DNA from: Seminavis robusta
Lineage: Eukaryota > Bacillariophyta > Bacillariophyceae > Naviculales > Naviculaceae
Direction: 5' to 3'
Assembly: GCA_903772945.1 (NCBI GenBank)
Contig: CAICTM010000174.1
Coordinates: 36,768-100,767, forward strand
Length of the DNA: 64,000 bases
The notes beneath the pieces were generated by a model. The model saw only the letters and a program-made list of their open reading frames with translations. It made no database searches and was not told the origin of the DNA. Both the position numbers and the translations under genes were made by a program. Below, piece after piece: positions 31,401 through 41,467 of this stretch (position 1 is its first letter; every line of letters starts with the position of its first letter).

Positions 31401-33648
31401 CTTGCTCGCCTGAACAAGAAAATTTGGATACAGTAGCTAGCTAGTAGATAGCTAGATGGCCGCCATGCCGTCTACGAGTATGCATATGAGTGAGGATGGA
31501 AGATATGCAAAAATGAGAATGAGAATGAGAATGAAACTGAATGATTCGATTCAATCCTCAAGAGACGGGAAGTCTTGGCTGTTACTGTACACGTTGATCA
31601 AATAGTCTTGGCGCCGTTATTAATATAGTGTTTGGGTGTCTGTGCTCCTTGCAAGCATTGGCGGCCTCGCATTGAATTTTTGGGATGAATAGGAATATTC
31701 CCAAGGTTGTAATTGATTGGTACCGGTACCGGTACGTAGCTGGCTAGCTAGTACTACTAGCTAGCTGGAGTAAGAGGGGATAGACACAGCAGCAAGCAAC
31801 TGCAAGTCAGTTACGGCTAGCTAGCTAGCTGGTACCACTACCACCAGCTAAGAACACGCATCATGTATGTGTGTTGGCATGGTGCTCCTTGGTGTCCCGT
31901 TTCAACGACCGGCTACTTTGCACCTTGCTTGTTCTGCGTATCCACGATCACAAACGCCTCTCTCGAAAGTTTCAGCAGAGGGGAGGTGCGCTTCGAGGTG
32001 CGCTGAAACCTAAAACGAAAGTCGTTGGGTGCACCGCAACGGCTAAAGTCTCCTGTCGACACACCAAGAATCGCACTGCTTGTCATCTATCTTTCACGGG
32101 CTGAGTTGTTGTCCTCTTTTCTACGCTTACAAAACTTATTTGTCAATGGCAACATATTATTGGCCATTATTAGCCACAAATTCAACAGCAAATCAGTACT
32201 TTTTAATGGTTGACCTTTTTGAGAATTTTCCATTATTGTGACTACTTTAGACAGCCAATTGAGGCAATTTTGACAGGTGTCGAAACAATCTTGGCATGTC
32301 TGACAGGGTTGCAGGAGTGAGCCTTTCTCAAAATGCAAAAAGCTGGTCGCCGCACCACACTAGCACAGGCATGTGGACGCGGAAAGAAATGCCCGAATTC
32401 AATCCCATGCAACCAAGAACACCTTTCGAGTTTCATAGGAGGCAAGGACTATGATACCTGTAGCCAGAGGATTGTGAGAGTCCAAATCCAGTAGACAGAG
32501 AAAACAACCAATGTTTTTGTATCAACTGGTGACTGTTGGAAATAGAGTAACCGTCAAATTGACCGACTCCATGTCCGCTTTCACATACGCTTCTGTCGTA
32601 CCTGTCACTCTTGTATGCTCCAATGCTTATATTATAGCAAGGAAGCGTCTTCACAAACTGTTTTGGAACAGGAGATTTTGTGTTGGGTCATCGCTTTGTA
32701 GTCTGCGGTTCTGCACGTCGCTCTTTGCAATGGTTTTTCATCAATAGCTACATCTCGCAGTCTGCCTGCCTTGAACCGAGCCCGACTGGCAGATGTTGAA
32801 TACGGAGCAGAAGCAATTGATGGCAATTGAAGGTCTTCATTGGTGGCGCTGGGGGGGGGGCTTCTCAAGAGCTAGCAAAATGGAAGAAAATGCCAGTGTC
32901 GAGGGTCTGCCTGTCGGGCGGTAGTAGCGAAGGAGTATTGAAGCGCTGCCCTTTGCTCTGTCTTGCCTAAGAATCTTCTTTAGTACGCGCTTTGAGATCC
33001 CCTTGATCCGTTCTGGGGCACAGATGACGCACGGCTGACCGTGGGAATCCATCAATTCAGTTCAGGCTCCTTGTAACCATCCGAGTCGAGTCGAGTCGAG
33101 TCGAGTCGGTATTCGCTCGATTCTTCGATTGCTTCGATGCATGGCAGGTGTCTAGATCTATTGGAATTGCTTGTCAAATTAGCTACGTGCTTCCTCAAGA
33201 CTGATGGAACAACTTCGTGGGTTTGTACTGATATATATGCAGAGTGGCGTGGAGGGTGCGTCCGTTTTGGTCATAGCTGACAGGTACCGATACGGTAGAC
33301 CTGGTAATATTTTAAAATCTGAAGTTCTGGCTGCATTGATGTTTGACCCCATCATTTTACTGACAATGGCGATCCTCGGAAGCAAACCTGCTGGAAGTGT
33401 ACCGGTAACAATTCAACCTCTTTGTCGCCATTACATGTAAATACATCCACTATTAATATAGCAATGTGACACGCGAGATTGGCAGTCCAGGTCATGGGGT
33501 CACGTGAGGTCATGAATGGCTGAGCTTGAAGTTATGTAGGCACCATCACGATGTTGCACGTCTAGTAGTAAGCAAGTCTATGAAGCTACACATGTACTGT
33601 AAGGGGGCGCGTACATGTACCGATACCGTACCGGTACGTATGTCATAG
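31401..33648. other. Intergenic, no supported gene
   Basis: This contains CTAGCTAG/TACCGGTACCGG clusters (31430-31450, 31720-31830) and a GAGTC pentanucleotide run at about 33084-33109. Frames of up to 83 codons look random. Confidence 0.45.
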
Positions 33649-34158
33649 CTAGCCCAGGGATGTGCGGCGCTCGGGCTTTCGGGGGATGTCTCTGCGCCTG
33701 AAGCTGGTGCTTGCACTGGCATCCTTGTTGAAACTGTCGCCAGAAGAGGTGTCATCTTTCAAAGAGTTATCACTATCCCATCGGCTAGTATCCAGCCCAG
33801 AAAAGGAGACGCACCGGCGGGCTTTTTGATGAGTTCTGGCTCTGTGTGGCTGTGGCGAGTGAGATTGGAGTGACAGTCCTCTGTGTGATCTTCCGTGGTC
33901 ACTGTCACAGTTGACCATGAGGACATTGTCTTTGCAGCGAGATCTCCTCGCTCGTCGATGACGGCGTTGACGGGGCTTCTGTGCGTATCGGTTCGAGTTC
34001 GAGTGTGGAATTCTATTGTTGCCATTGTCGCTGCTGTCAATTGAATTCTGGCTGGAATCCATAAAAAGGCCAACTGAGTTGTACAAACTCGCATCCTGGT
34101 CAAAGTTCCAAGTGTATGTGCCACCAGTGGACGACTTGAGAATGGACTTGAGCTGCAT
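33649..34158 (-). CDS. Small basic protein with a possible PP1-docking motif
   Basis: A 169-residue frame from the ATG at 34158 (MQLKSILKSSTGGTYTWNFD). It is rich in Ser, Arg, His and Asp. An Arg block (QKPRQRRHRRARRSRCKD) and RRCVSFSGLDTSRW stand out; R-C-V-S-F fits the RVxF pattern used to dock protein phosphatase 1. No folded domain is recognised. It may be a short regulatory protein; being a gene is likely but not certain. Confidence 0.5.
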   Translation of the reverse strand: MQLKSILKSSTGGTYTWNFDQDASLYNSVGLFMDSSQNSIDSSDNGNNRIPHSNSNRYAQKPRQRRHRRARRSRCKDNVLMVNCDSDHGRSHRGLSLQSHSPQPHRARTHQKARRCVSFSGLDTSRWDSDNSLKDDTSSGDSFNKDASASTSFRRRDIPRKPERRTSLG

Positions 34159-36591
34159 GCTTCTGAATTCGATTCTGGCTGGTGGGTGCAAGTGTTTCTT
34201 TTCCTTCGATCAAAGCTCCCTGAATTGCTTGTGAAGTGGAAGACGCCTGCTAGCTAGCTAGTACTAGTAGCTAGCCAGAGAGCCAGAGAACCAGAGAAGC
34301 CAAATTGTGAGCCTGCTCACTGCTCACCAATCTTCAATCATCAGAGCCCATTCTAGCTAGAGGGAGCAGGTCGTTGCTGGTCGTATTGATATCCTTATTA
34401 TGTCCTTCTATTCACTTCTGCTGGGCTGTGATTTCTGCGCACACCTGCTTATCTATAGTTTCGCAACCGAGAACTAAAGCACATGGCACCGGCTCAAACT
34501 CCGAAATATGACATTTAGACTATCTTTGGTCGCTTCGATTATTACAGTCCCAGAGCTGAAGGCGTCCTAATGTCCTAATAGCTGTGGCTGAGAAAGCAGC
34601 CACTCAGAGAGAGGTTTCAGAGTAAAGAGCTGAAGAGCTCTACAGTACCGTACCGTACGGTAGCTGTCGAAGACTTCAACTTTTAGACAAGAGCAGGGTT
34701 AATTTTTTGTAAAATTATTGACTCGACTCAATCTCAACCAACTAACCACGACAATAATTCCTGTGGGCACAGTGAATCTATTCGAATGACCATAGACCAC
34801 GCCACTTAACTCATTGATGCATCAAAGAAGTGATTAGCTATTAACACAGGGTTCGGTATATGTACGTTGCTCCGCTGAGAGAAGCATTCCACACTGGTGC
34901 TTCTCAACTCTCTCAAGACCTGCACCGTGTACCGTACCGTGTAGTGTGTAGTGCATAGAATCTGATAGCTCGATCAGGGGAAGACGAGGATCATTACATC
35001 ATGTATGTACTAGTCTAGTCTACGGAGTGAGCAGAGCTTGAGTAGCTAGGTCTACATGTAGCTAGTGCTTCAAGAGCTACATGCACTTCAGGAGTACCAG
35101 TAGTTTACCACCAACCACCAACCAACGAAGGGCGGGCCCATTGCAACTACAAGTGACATCATACTTATTTATTTGTTACCTTGTACCCTTGTACATCCAT
35201 TGGTCTGGGGTCTGGGGTACACGGTAAGCTTTTTTGAAAGGACACCTTGAACAAAAGCCTTAACCGAGACACAACTACCGTACTCAGTATTACATTTTTA
35301 CTTCAGCATTTCAGCATTTCCAACCATAGCTCTCACATCGTTTGTCGTCCATCAGCCATCAGCCATCAGCCATACTGCTGTACCAGGTAGTTACTAGTAT
35401 GGAGACATGGGTACTGTACCGTATGGATGGGCCTGAGTGCAACTTGAATCACAGTCATTTTAGTTCGGCTTCTCTGCAGAATGAAGACTACTACCACTAG
35501 TAGCTAGTAGCTGGCTGGACGACTCTAGCTAGAGCTAGACGACTACTAGTAGTAGACTACTAACTTGTCACTGACTGAGTCGAGTCACACTGAGCACTTG
35601 GGCGGTTGATGGCCTTCGGCCTTCGGCCAAAAAATCCAAAGGAACCATAATACTAGACTACTAGATAGCTACTAGCTAGATCTAGTAAGCTAGTAAGAGA
35701 GCTCTACTAGAAAAGAGAACCGTCCATTATGATGTACTCAGTATGTAACTAGGTGTAGCCAGCTGTGTAGCCATAGTCCATAGTCCATAGTCCCCCTTTG
35801 CTTCCATTTTGCTCTGTTACAAAGACATCGAAGGAGCAGTACTAATAGTAGTATGCCACTGCCACTGCTCAGAAAATTAATCAGTACATGTACCAGGCCT
35901 TCTTCGTTCTGTGTTTCTGTGTTGAAGGAGAAAGTGATCATAAGCAGCAAAACTACAGAAGGCAGCTTCTCTGTTGGTTGACACGATAATTCTTCCATAA
36001 GATTTATTGTTCAATTTACTGTTCTGGATGACCGTTCAAAGACATTGAATCACGTTTTACGAACAGAAGGCACAGCCTTGCTACTTGCTGCATGTACCGG
36101 TAATAGATAAGTCTAGGACTCCAACTAGTAGTCTAGTGCTGGCACCGGTACCTGATACCAGGTTGCTAGAGCCGCTACGGAGTCGAGTCGAGTCGAGTCT
36201 GAGTAGCCACTAGTAGTATCCTACCAGCTAGCTAGTCTAGCTAGTGGGGAGATCGGACACTGTTGTAGAAGCAGTGCGGAGTGGAGAGGCAACCAGTCAT
36301 CCTGATCTTGTCAGTGCTACTACTAGCTACCGGTCTAGTATTTCGGCAACCAAGCCGAGGTTCACTTCTAGTAGAGTAGCTAGTACAGTATGACTGGTTA
36401 TCAACAATAGTAACAGTGTGATGGCACATGGTGAAAAAGATAGCCCCATTGCCAGAACATTTCTTCTCACAATTCTGAAGCAGCTTTTGTAACGAAACCC
36501 AAGCCTCTTTACTCGTTATTAATAGTAGACAGACTAATAGTACACATAGTACGCCTTCTTTTGCTTGAACAGCCATATCCACCATTGAAAC
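34159..36591. other. Long intergenic region dense in CTAG and GTAC palindromes
   Basis: About 2.4 kb with no protein-like frame. Many TAGCTAGCTA, ACTAGTAG, GTACCGTAC and TACCGGTA motifs occur, with GAGTCGAGTC at 36178-36200. Confidence 0.5.
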
Positions 36592-37158
36592 ATGACCACT
36601 CTTGGACTTGGAAGCCGCAGTGCACTCCTCCCCACTCCTACTACTGGTATCTCTGGTCGTGTCCACCGATATTTGACCCAAGTTCTGCCTGCCTCTGAAT
36701 CTTCTGGTGACATGATCGTGGACATGACTGCTGAGGAAACGAGTGGCAGTGGCAGTGGCAGCAGCAGTTTGGACGAGTTTCTTGCCAATCTGGACAAGGT
36801 GACGAAGCCTGGAAGGAGCATTAAGGTCGACATTGTGGCCGGATCCTCTTCCGACGGTGGTGTGAGAGCGAAGCGCAGTCTCTCAGACATGTTGGCGTCG
36901 TACGAAGGCATGGAGAACTCAAGAAGAATTACAAAGAACCCTCGAAATCTCTCTGCTTCCCTTCAGCATATGCGGCTGGGCGTTGCTGATGGAGGTTCCA
37001 CTTCTGATGCCTACTTGCCTATCAACAGGGAAGGAGGAATGATGAGTCGAAATGAGCCTTGTTCGGTACGGGACGATGAAGGTTTGGTGAAACCCAAAGG
37101 AACAATCGTTTTGGGGCAAACTCCTGTTCCCACCAGGATCGTCCCTCCTTCGGCCTGA
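36592..37158 (+). CDS. Small protein of unknown function
   Basis: A 188-residue frame beginning MTTLGLGSRSALLPTPTTGI. It has a Gly-Ser run (ETSGSGSGSSSLDEFLANLDK), a helix-like SLSDMLASYEGMENSRRI and a conserved-looking GTIVLGQTPVPTRIVPPSA end. No family, signal peptide or membrane segment is recognised. The even composition and clean stop make it a plausible gene of disordered character. Confidence 0.55.
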   Translation: MTTLGLGSRSALLPTPTTGISGRVHRYLTQVLPASESSGDMIVDMTAEETSGSGSGSSSLDEFLANLDKVTKPGRSIKVDIVAGSSSDGGVRAKRSLSDMLASYEGMENSRRITKNPRNLSASLQHMRLGVADGGSTSDAYLPINREGGMMSRNEPCSVRDDEGLVKPKGTIVLGQTPVPTRIVPPSA

Positions 37159-37521
37159 AGAAGCCTGAAAACGTAAACATACCACAAGCATACATTTTAC
37201 TTAAATCCATGCATGATAGAAAGAGAAGTCGTCCATCTTTCACTTGCACCGTACCGTACTATTCCTGCCAAACGAAGACGGCAAACTCATCAAACAAATA
37301 CTACCTAGCTACCGGTAGCTAGTACATTCTTATTGGAGACTTTCCTGTCCTGCGTCCTTACTTTGACGATGAGTTTTCCATTTCTACTGGTTTGTGTTCT
37401 GCCTGCTCGCAGGAATGTGGGTCATCGCCTCTTGAAAACTTGAACAAGCAAGTGACTGTTTCGATCTTGGAGGTCACATAGTCGCATACAAGAGGGAGGA
37501 ATTGGTTATAATACTTAGCTT

Positions 37522-37528
37522 ATAAAAA
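37522..37528 (+). promoter_or_regulatory. Possible TATA box
   Basis: TATAAAA lies 41-35 nt before the ATG at 37563 and about 105 nt before the ATG at 37633. Confidence 0.4.
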
Positions 37529-37632
37529 CCTTAAACTCCCCGAAGCAAAGGTCACAGCAACAATGTGGGGAAACCAGGCAAGAGTGAAAGGAGACGAGGG
37601 CATAAGATACAGTCCAGCAAACCGAGAAGGCA

Positions 37633-38934
37633 ATGCTGATGTGGAAGCCCAGTCGCCGAAACTATCTTGTCAACGTCACGGTGCGGGATCTGTTGAAAAC
37701 GGCAAAGAAACCAGTGACCTCCACTCCAATGACAAGGCTCACACTTTCCGAAGCAAAGCAAAGCAAAGCAAAGCAATCCAAGCCAAGCAACATCAAAAAA
37801 GAGACAATGAACTCGACCGACCTCCACCACCACCAAAGAAGAAACCAGTTTCCAAGGCGGATCAGTTGTGGGTCGGGCCTTGATTGTATAGACCCTCCAA
37901 TGTTTCTTAGTCGCCCCCAGCTGATCGACTACAGCACGTTTCGTGCCACGGTGAACCTGAATGGATCCACACCAAGAATACAAGACGATAATCAGATCGG
38001 ATCATGCAAGTTACGTACAGCGTCTCAACATGAACGGCGAAAGGCACTTATCCGGGAACATCAAGAGCAGCTGGAACTGAATCGCAGGCAACCTGACAGA
38101 ACCACAAGTGTCCGGTCTTCTCTGGTTTTGCGGGTTCCAGGCAGCCAAGACCTCGGAGACGACTCTTCAGAGTCTGACGTCGTTTTCACCATGAAGGTAA
38201 CCAAACCGGCCAAGCTATTCCGCAGACGACGAACTCTTCACACGAGCAGCACAGGTTTGAGTGCCTGTAGCACAGTAGGATTTGCCAACAAACAGGCACG
38301 CTCTGTAGAAACTGTCAGCTGGTTTGATGAGAGCATGACGTTGTATTCCATGGCGGCACATCTCTCGGACGATATCACAGAACAATTGAATCCTACATGT
38401 CCTACCGGTATGGATGTTGTTCCTGCTCTGAAAGAGGACCCACCCGCAACCACCAACGCGATGTTCCCCACAACCAAGGCCGACCCAAAGGAAGAAGACC
38501 ATGTCGAGCCAAGCGCCGAAATCACCTGCATGGCCGTAGCTAACAACCACGATTCGTTCCAAACCAATGCTACCGGTACGTCCAACTCGGACTATCCTAC
38601 CGGTACAGGTACCCTCCTACCGGTACCACGAACACCTAATGTGGATCTCAGAAAGAAGCGCAAAAATATGATGAATTGGTTAGCTAACCAGATCCCCTCG
38701 CGTGATTTGATGGCAGCGCCCAACATGATTGACCCCAAACCACCGGCTTTTGTGAAAGTCATCTACCTCAATCTGGAAACCCAAGAAGAACCGATTCAGG
38801 AAGAGAACTCGAGGAGGTCGGATAAGATGCAGGAGACCATGAACGCCAAACTCGATGCAACAGGCTCCTCGCACAGCGATAGATCCATTTTAGATTCGAG
38901 CCAACACAGCAAAGTGGCTCCGTCTATGGCCTAA
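37633..38934 (+). CDS. Disordered protein of unknown function
   Basis: A 433-residue frame. The section from DCIDPPMFLSRPQLIDYSTF onward reads consistently as protein: SQHERRKALIREHQEQLELN (charged helix), SSLVLRVPGSQ, DDSSESDVVFTMKVTKPAKLFRRRR, ARSVETVSWFDESMTLYSMA. A C-terminal KKRKNMMNWLANQIPSRDLM is nuclear-signal-like. TACCGGTA copies inside the frame add Thr-Gly-Thr. The first 80 codons are doubtful: an overlapping frame starting at the earlier ATG 37563, right after the TATA-like site, is equally protein-like (see findings). Function unknown. Confidence 0.6.
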   Translation: MLMWKPSRRNYLVNVTVRDLLKTAKKPVTSTPMTRLTLSEAKQSKAKQSKPSNIKKETMNSTDLHHHQRRNQFPRRISCGSGLDCIDPPMFLSRPQLIDYSTFRATVNLNGSTPRIQDDNQIGSCKLRTASQHERRKALIREHQEQLELNRRQPDRTTSVRSSLVLRVPGSQDLGDDSSESDVVFTMKVTKPAKLFRRRRTLHTSSTGLSACSTVGFANKQARSVETVSWFDESMTLYSMAAHLSDDITEQLNPTCPTGMDVVPALKEDPPATTNAMFPTTKADPKEEDHVEPSAEITCMAVANNHDSFQTNATGTSNSDYPTGTGTLLPVPRTPNVDLRKKRKNMMNWLANQIPSRDLMAAPNMIDPKPPAFVKVIYLNLETQEEPIQEENSRRSDKMQETMNAKLDATGSSHSDRSILDSSQHSKVAPSMA

Positions 38935-39275
38935 AGCATTTTTTAAATTTAGAAATAGAGGAATTGTTGAACTTAAATAAAAGAGAGCAGTCCCTACCGG
39001 TACAATGAACTTAATTCAGTCACTCTTCGCTAGACTGCTTCAATCGTAGGGGGTTCGGCCTCGACATCGTCACTGCCAGCAAGTATATTACTAGTTCTTG
39101 GCTGGCTACAGATAGATGAGGGTAATCAATCCACTCATGAAAAATTTGCCTGCCCTGGCCAATTGTAAAAGCTTTCGTTTCCCGTCGCAAGTGCACCTCC
39201 GGTTACGGTTACGGTTACGTAAGAGCCTTTATATGAAGTAACTTTGGCGTCGCACGGTATCTCTTCTGCGCCAGA
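38935..39275. other. Convergent intergenic spacer
   Basis: AT-rich start, TACCGGTAC near 38996, and a triple GGTTAC(G) run at 39203-39221. No gene seen. Confidence 0.5.
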
Positions 39276-41102
39276 CTAATCGTTCCATTGCAGGATAGTA
39301 GTGACAGAAGCCACAACCATGGCAACAGACCCCAATAGTGTCACAGCAAGGTTGATTTGAAGCCGTTGTGGCGACACTTGCGTAGCCATCAACTGTGAAT
39401 GGATCATCGGCGGAATCATAAACGCAATGGGGATCCCAATGAGTGCTCCAGTGAGCGACACCACCTTGTCGAGTGAGTCCATAGTAGTCACAGCCACAAT
39501 CGCCAGGATGCAAACCAATATGGCAGCAATGATATGTCGTTGCCTCAAAACTTCCTTTGTGGGCGGCGATAAGCACGGTGCCGAATTGTGTGGTTGCAAA
39601 TATTGTTGCATGGATTTGGATGCAATCTCCAGTGCTGGATAGTTTTGCAGCGGGAACGTGAACAAGACAGCTACCGAGTATGCCAACTGCACCGTGGTGG
39701 CCAGGAAGCCCGGTGGGAGGCTTGTGGTGAGTACTGTGTTGACGGAATCTCCAAAAGACATCCAACAAGATACGGCGAAAATCACATAGAAAACTTGAAT
39801 GGAGAGAATGACTCTCCGATACACTGTTGGGAACTCTTCTTTGTGAGTGTCGTCTACAGCTTGTTGCAGTGGCAATAGGAGCGTAATGGATCCTTCGAAC
39901 AAAAGCACCGAAGTACCAATAAAGAGAATCCAATGATCACCGAGTGGGCTGAGATGTATGAAGTGTTCCCACAAATTGGTGAGTGGGCCGGCAATAGGAG
40001 CATCTGTAAGCACTGGTAGAATGGCAGAATTGATACTTCCATAGCCACTGCTGAACCTGTTGTTGTTGTTGTTGTTGTTGTTGTGCTCGTTGTCGTTGTT
40101 GCTTTCGTCAGGTTCGTAAGGTGCAGTGGCTTGCCCAAATGCAAAATAGAGGCAAATGATTAGCCCATAAAGAATGCAAGCGTTTGCGATTGCATTTGTA
40201 GTTGTAAACTTTCTAATATCTTGAATGAAAGATAGTCTGATCTGCAGACAGACCATGAGGAAAAGGTAGAAATTTGGTGGTAGGTCTAGATTGAACATGG
40301 TGAGCAGAGATGAGTGTAGATTGTGTGGTACAAAGATTGCGTACGTGAGGCACACTCCTGACTGCATGAGAGCAATCCCCACCTTGACCAGAGTTTCTCC
40401 CTTGGTTCCAAACGCTCTGTATGCCAAGTCAGGATATGAGAGGTTGGTGGCGGTAGGTATGCTAGATGCTGCTAATGCTGCCTCTGGTGCTGTGTTTCTA
40501 GCACCACTGGCAGTGGCGCTGTGAGGATTACTGTGAGGGTTGTGTTCCATGTCATTGTCATTGGCAAGATCTTGCTGCGGGACCAACTCTTTTTGAGATT
40601 CAAACTTGAAAGCCTCCAAGAGACATCTGCTCGAATGCAAGTACATGGCGGTACTAATGGCCATGATGGGCAATGCTACCAAATAGCCTGCAGCCACAAA
40701 GCCATGGGGAAGATACAAAATAGCGGGACCAACCATGGCCTTCACAATGCCCAGCACAGCTGAAGTCAAGTCTCCGCCTAGATCAGCTGCATGAGGATCC
40801 TGATGGTCAGAAGGGAATTCATGGTCACGGGCATAGCCTAATGCTGATGCTGATGCTGAAAACGATTCCGGTGCTGAAAATGACAACGGCAAAGGCGAGT
40901 CACTCTTGTTGGTCAGCTGCAAAGGGTCTGTGCTGAGGCTCGTGGAACTTGTTAGCACAGTGGCCCCAGTAGAAATCGTACTGTCGTCTACGCCAGTCGC
41001 ACTTAGCGACGGGGCTCTATAGTCCCTACTGGTATCAACGCCGTCAGTCTCAATCTCAAAGGCTCTGATGCGAGGATTGCGACGAGATGGAGGTTTGCTC
41101 AT
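39276..41102 (-). CDS. Amino-acid transporter (AAAP/SLC38-like)
   Basis: A 608-residue single-exon protein from the ATG at 41102 (MSKPPSRRNPRIRAFE). A Ser/Thr-rich cytosolic N-terminus of about 110 residues precedes the transporter core. The core begins DLTSAVLGIVKAMVGPAILYLPHGF, the typical first helix of the AAAP (Aa_trans) family with the unwound G-P-A-I-L-Y-LP motif. About ten further membrane helices follow, including VGIALMQSGVCLTYAIFVPHN, WILFIGTSVLLFEGSITLLLP and QVFYVIFAVSCWMSFGDSVN. Loops contain an Asn run encoded by GTT repeats. It probably moves neutral amino acids with H+ or Na+ at the plasma membrane or vacuole; the substrate cannot be read from sequence. The last helix ends close to the C-terminus (TTILQWND). 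Confidence 0.9.
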   Translation of the reverse strand: MSKPPSRRNPRIRAFEIETDGVDTSRDYRAPSLSATGVDDSTISTGATVLTSSTSLSTDPLQLTNKSDSPLPLSFSAPESFSASASALGYARDHEFPSDHQDPHAADLGGDLTSAVLGIVKAMVGPAILYLPHGFVAAGYLVALPIMAISTAMYLHSSRCLLEAFKFESQKELVPQQDLANDNDMEHNPHSNPHSATASGARNTAPEAALAASSIPTATNLSYPDLAYRAFGTKGETLVKVGIALMQSGVCLTYAIFVPHNLHSSLLTMFNLDLPPNFYLFLMVCLQIRLSFIQDIRKFTTTNAIANACILYGLIICLYFAFGQATAPYEPDESNNDNEHNNNNNNNNRFSSGYGSINSAILPVLTDAPIAGPLTNLWEHFIHLSPLGDHWILFIGTSVLLFEGSITLLLPLQQAVDDTHKEEFPTVYRRVILSIQVFYVIFAVSCWMSFGDSVNTVLTTSLPPGFLATTVQLAYSVAVLFTFPLQNYPALEIASKSMQQYLQPHNSAPCLSPPTKEVLRQRHIIAAILVCILAIVAVTTMDSLDKVVSLTGALIGIPIAFMIPPMIHSQLMATQVSPQRLQINLAVTLLGSVAMVVASVTTILQWND

Positions 41103-41467
41103 CTTCCAATAACTTGCTGCTCTCAATTATTATTGTGCACTATCGATTCCTCTGTCTCCTTCATCACATACATTGAGGTCTCGAACTTTTTCTTTGTTTG
41201 TTCGCGGAAGCATCCGTTGTGAAGCGCTGATAAAGGGTTAGGATTTATTCCAGTTATAGCGTTGGGGTTAAAATGGAATTTAGGTCCACGGAAATCCGCA
41301 GAGCTTGATTTCATCCGCACGGAATAACTTTTCTCAAGAACATTTTACGGCCGCCCTTTCTTTTAAGATAACATATAATCTGGCATCAACTCGAGCACAC
41401 AACACAACACGCACATCCTCGCCAGATACACATTTGGCAGATACTCGTAAGTGCGCATTCCACCTCC
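41103..41467. other. Intergenic spacer
   Basis: Lies between the transporter 5' end and the protease 3' end (both minus strand). No gene seen. Confidence 0.5.

Noticed and set aside
36592-36911. Minus-strand frame opposite the small 188-residue gene
   Set aside because: Starts with a non-ATG codon or weak context and lacks the balanced composition of the plus frame.
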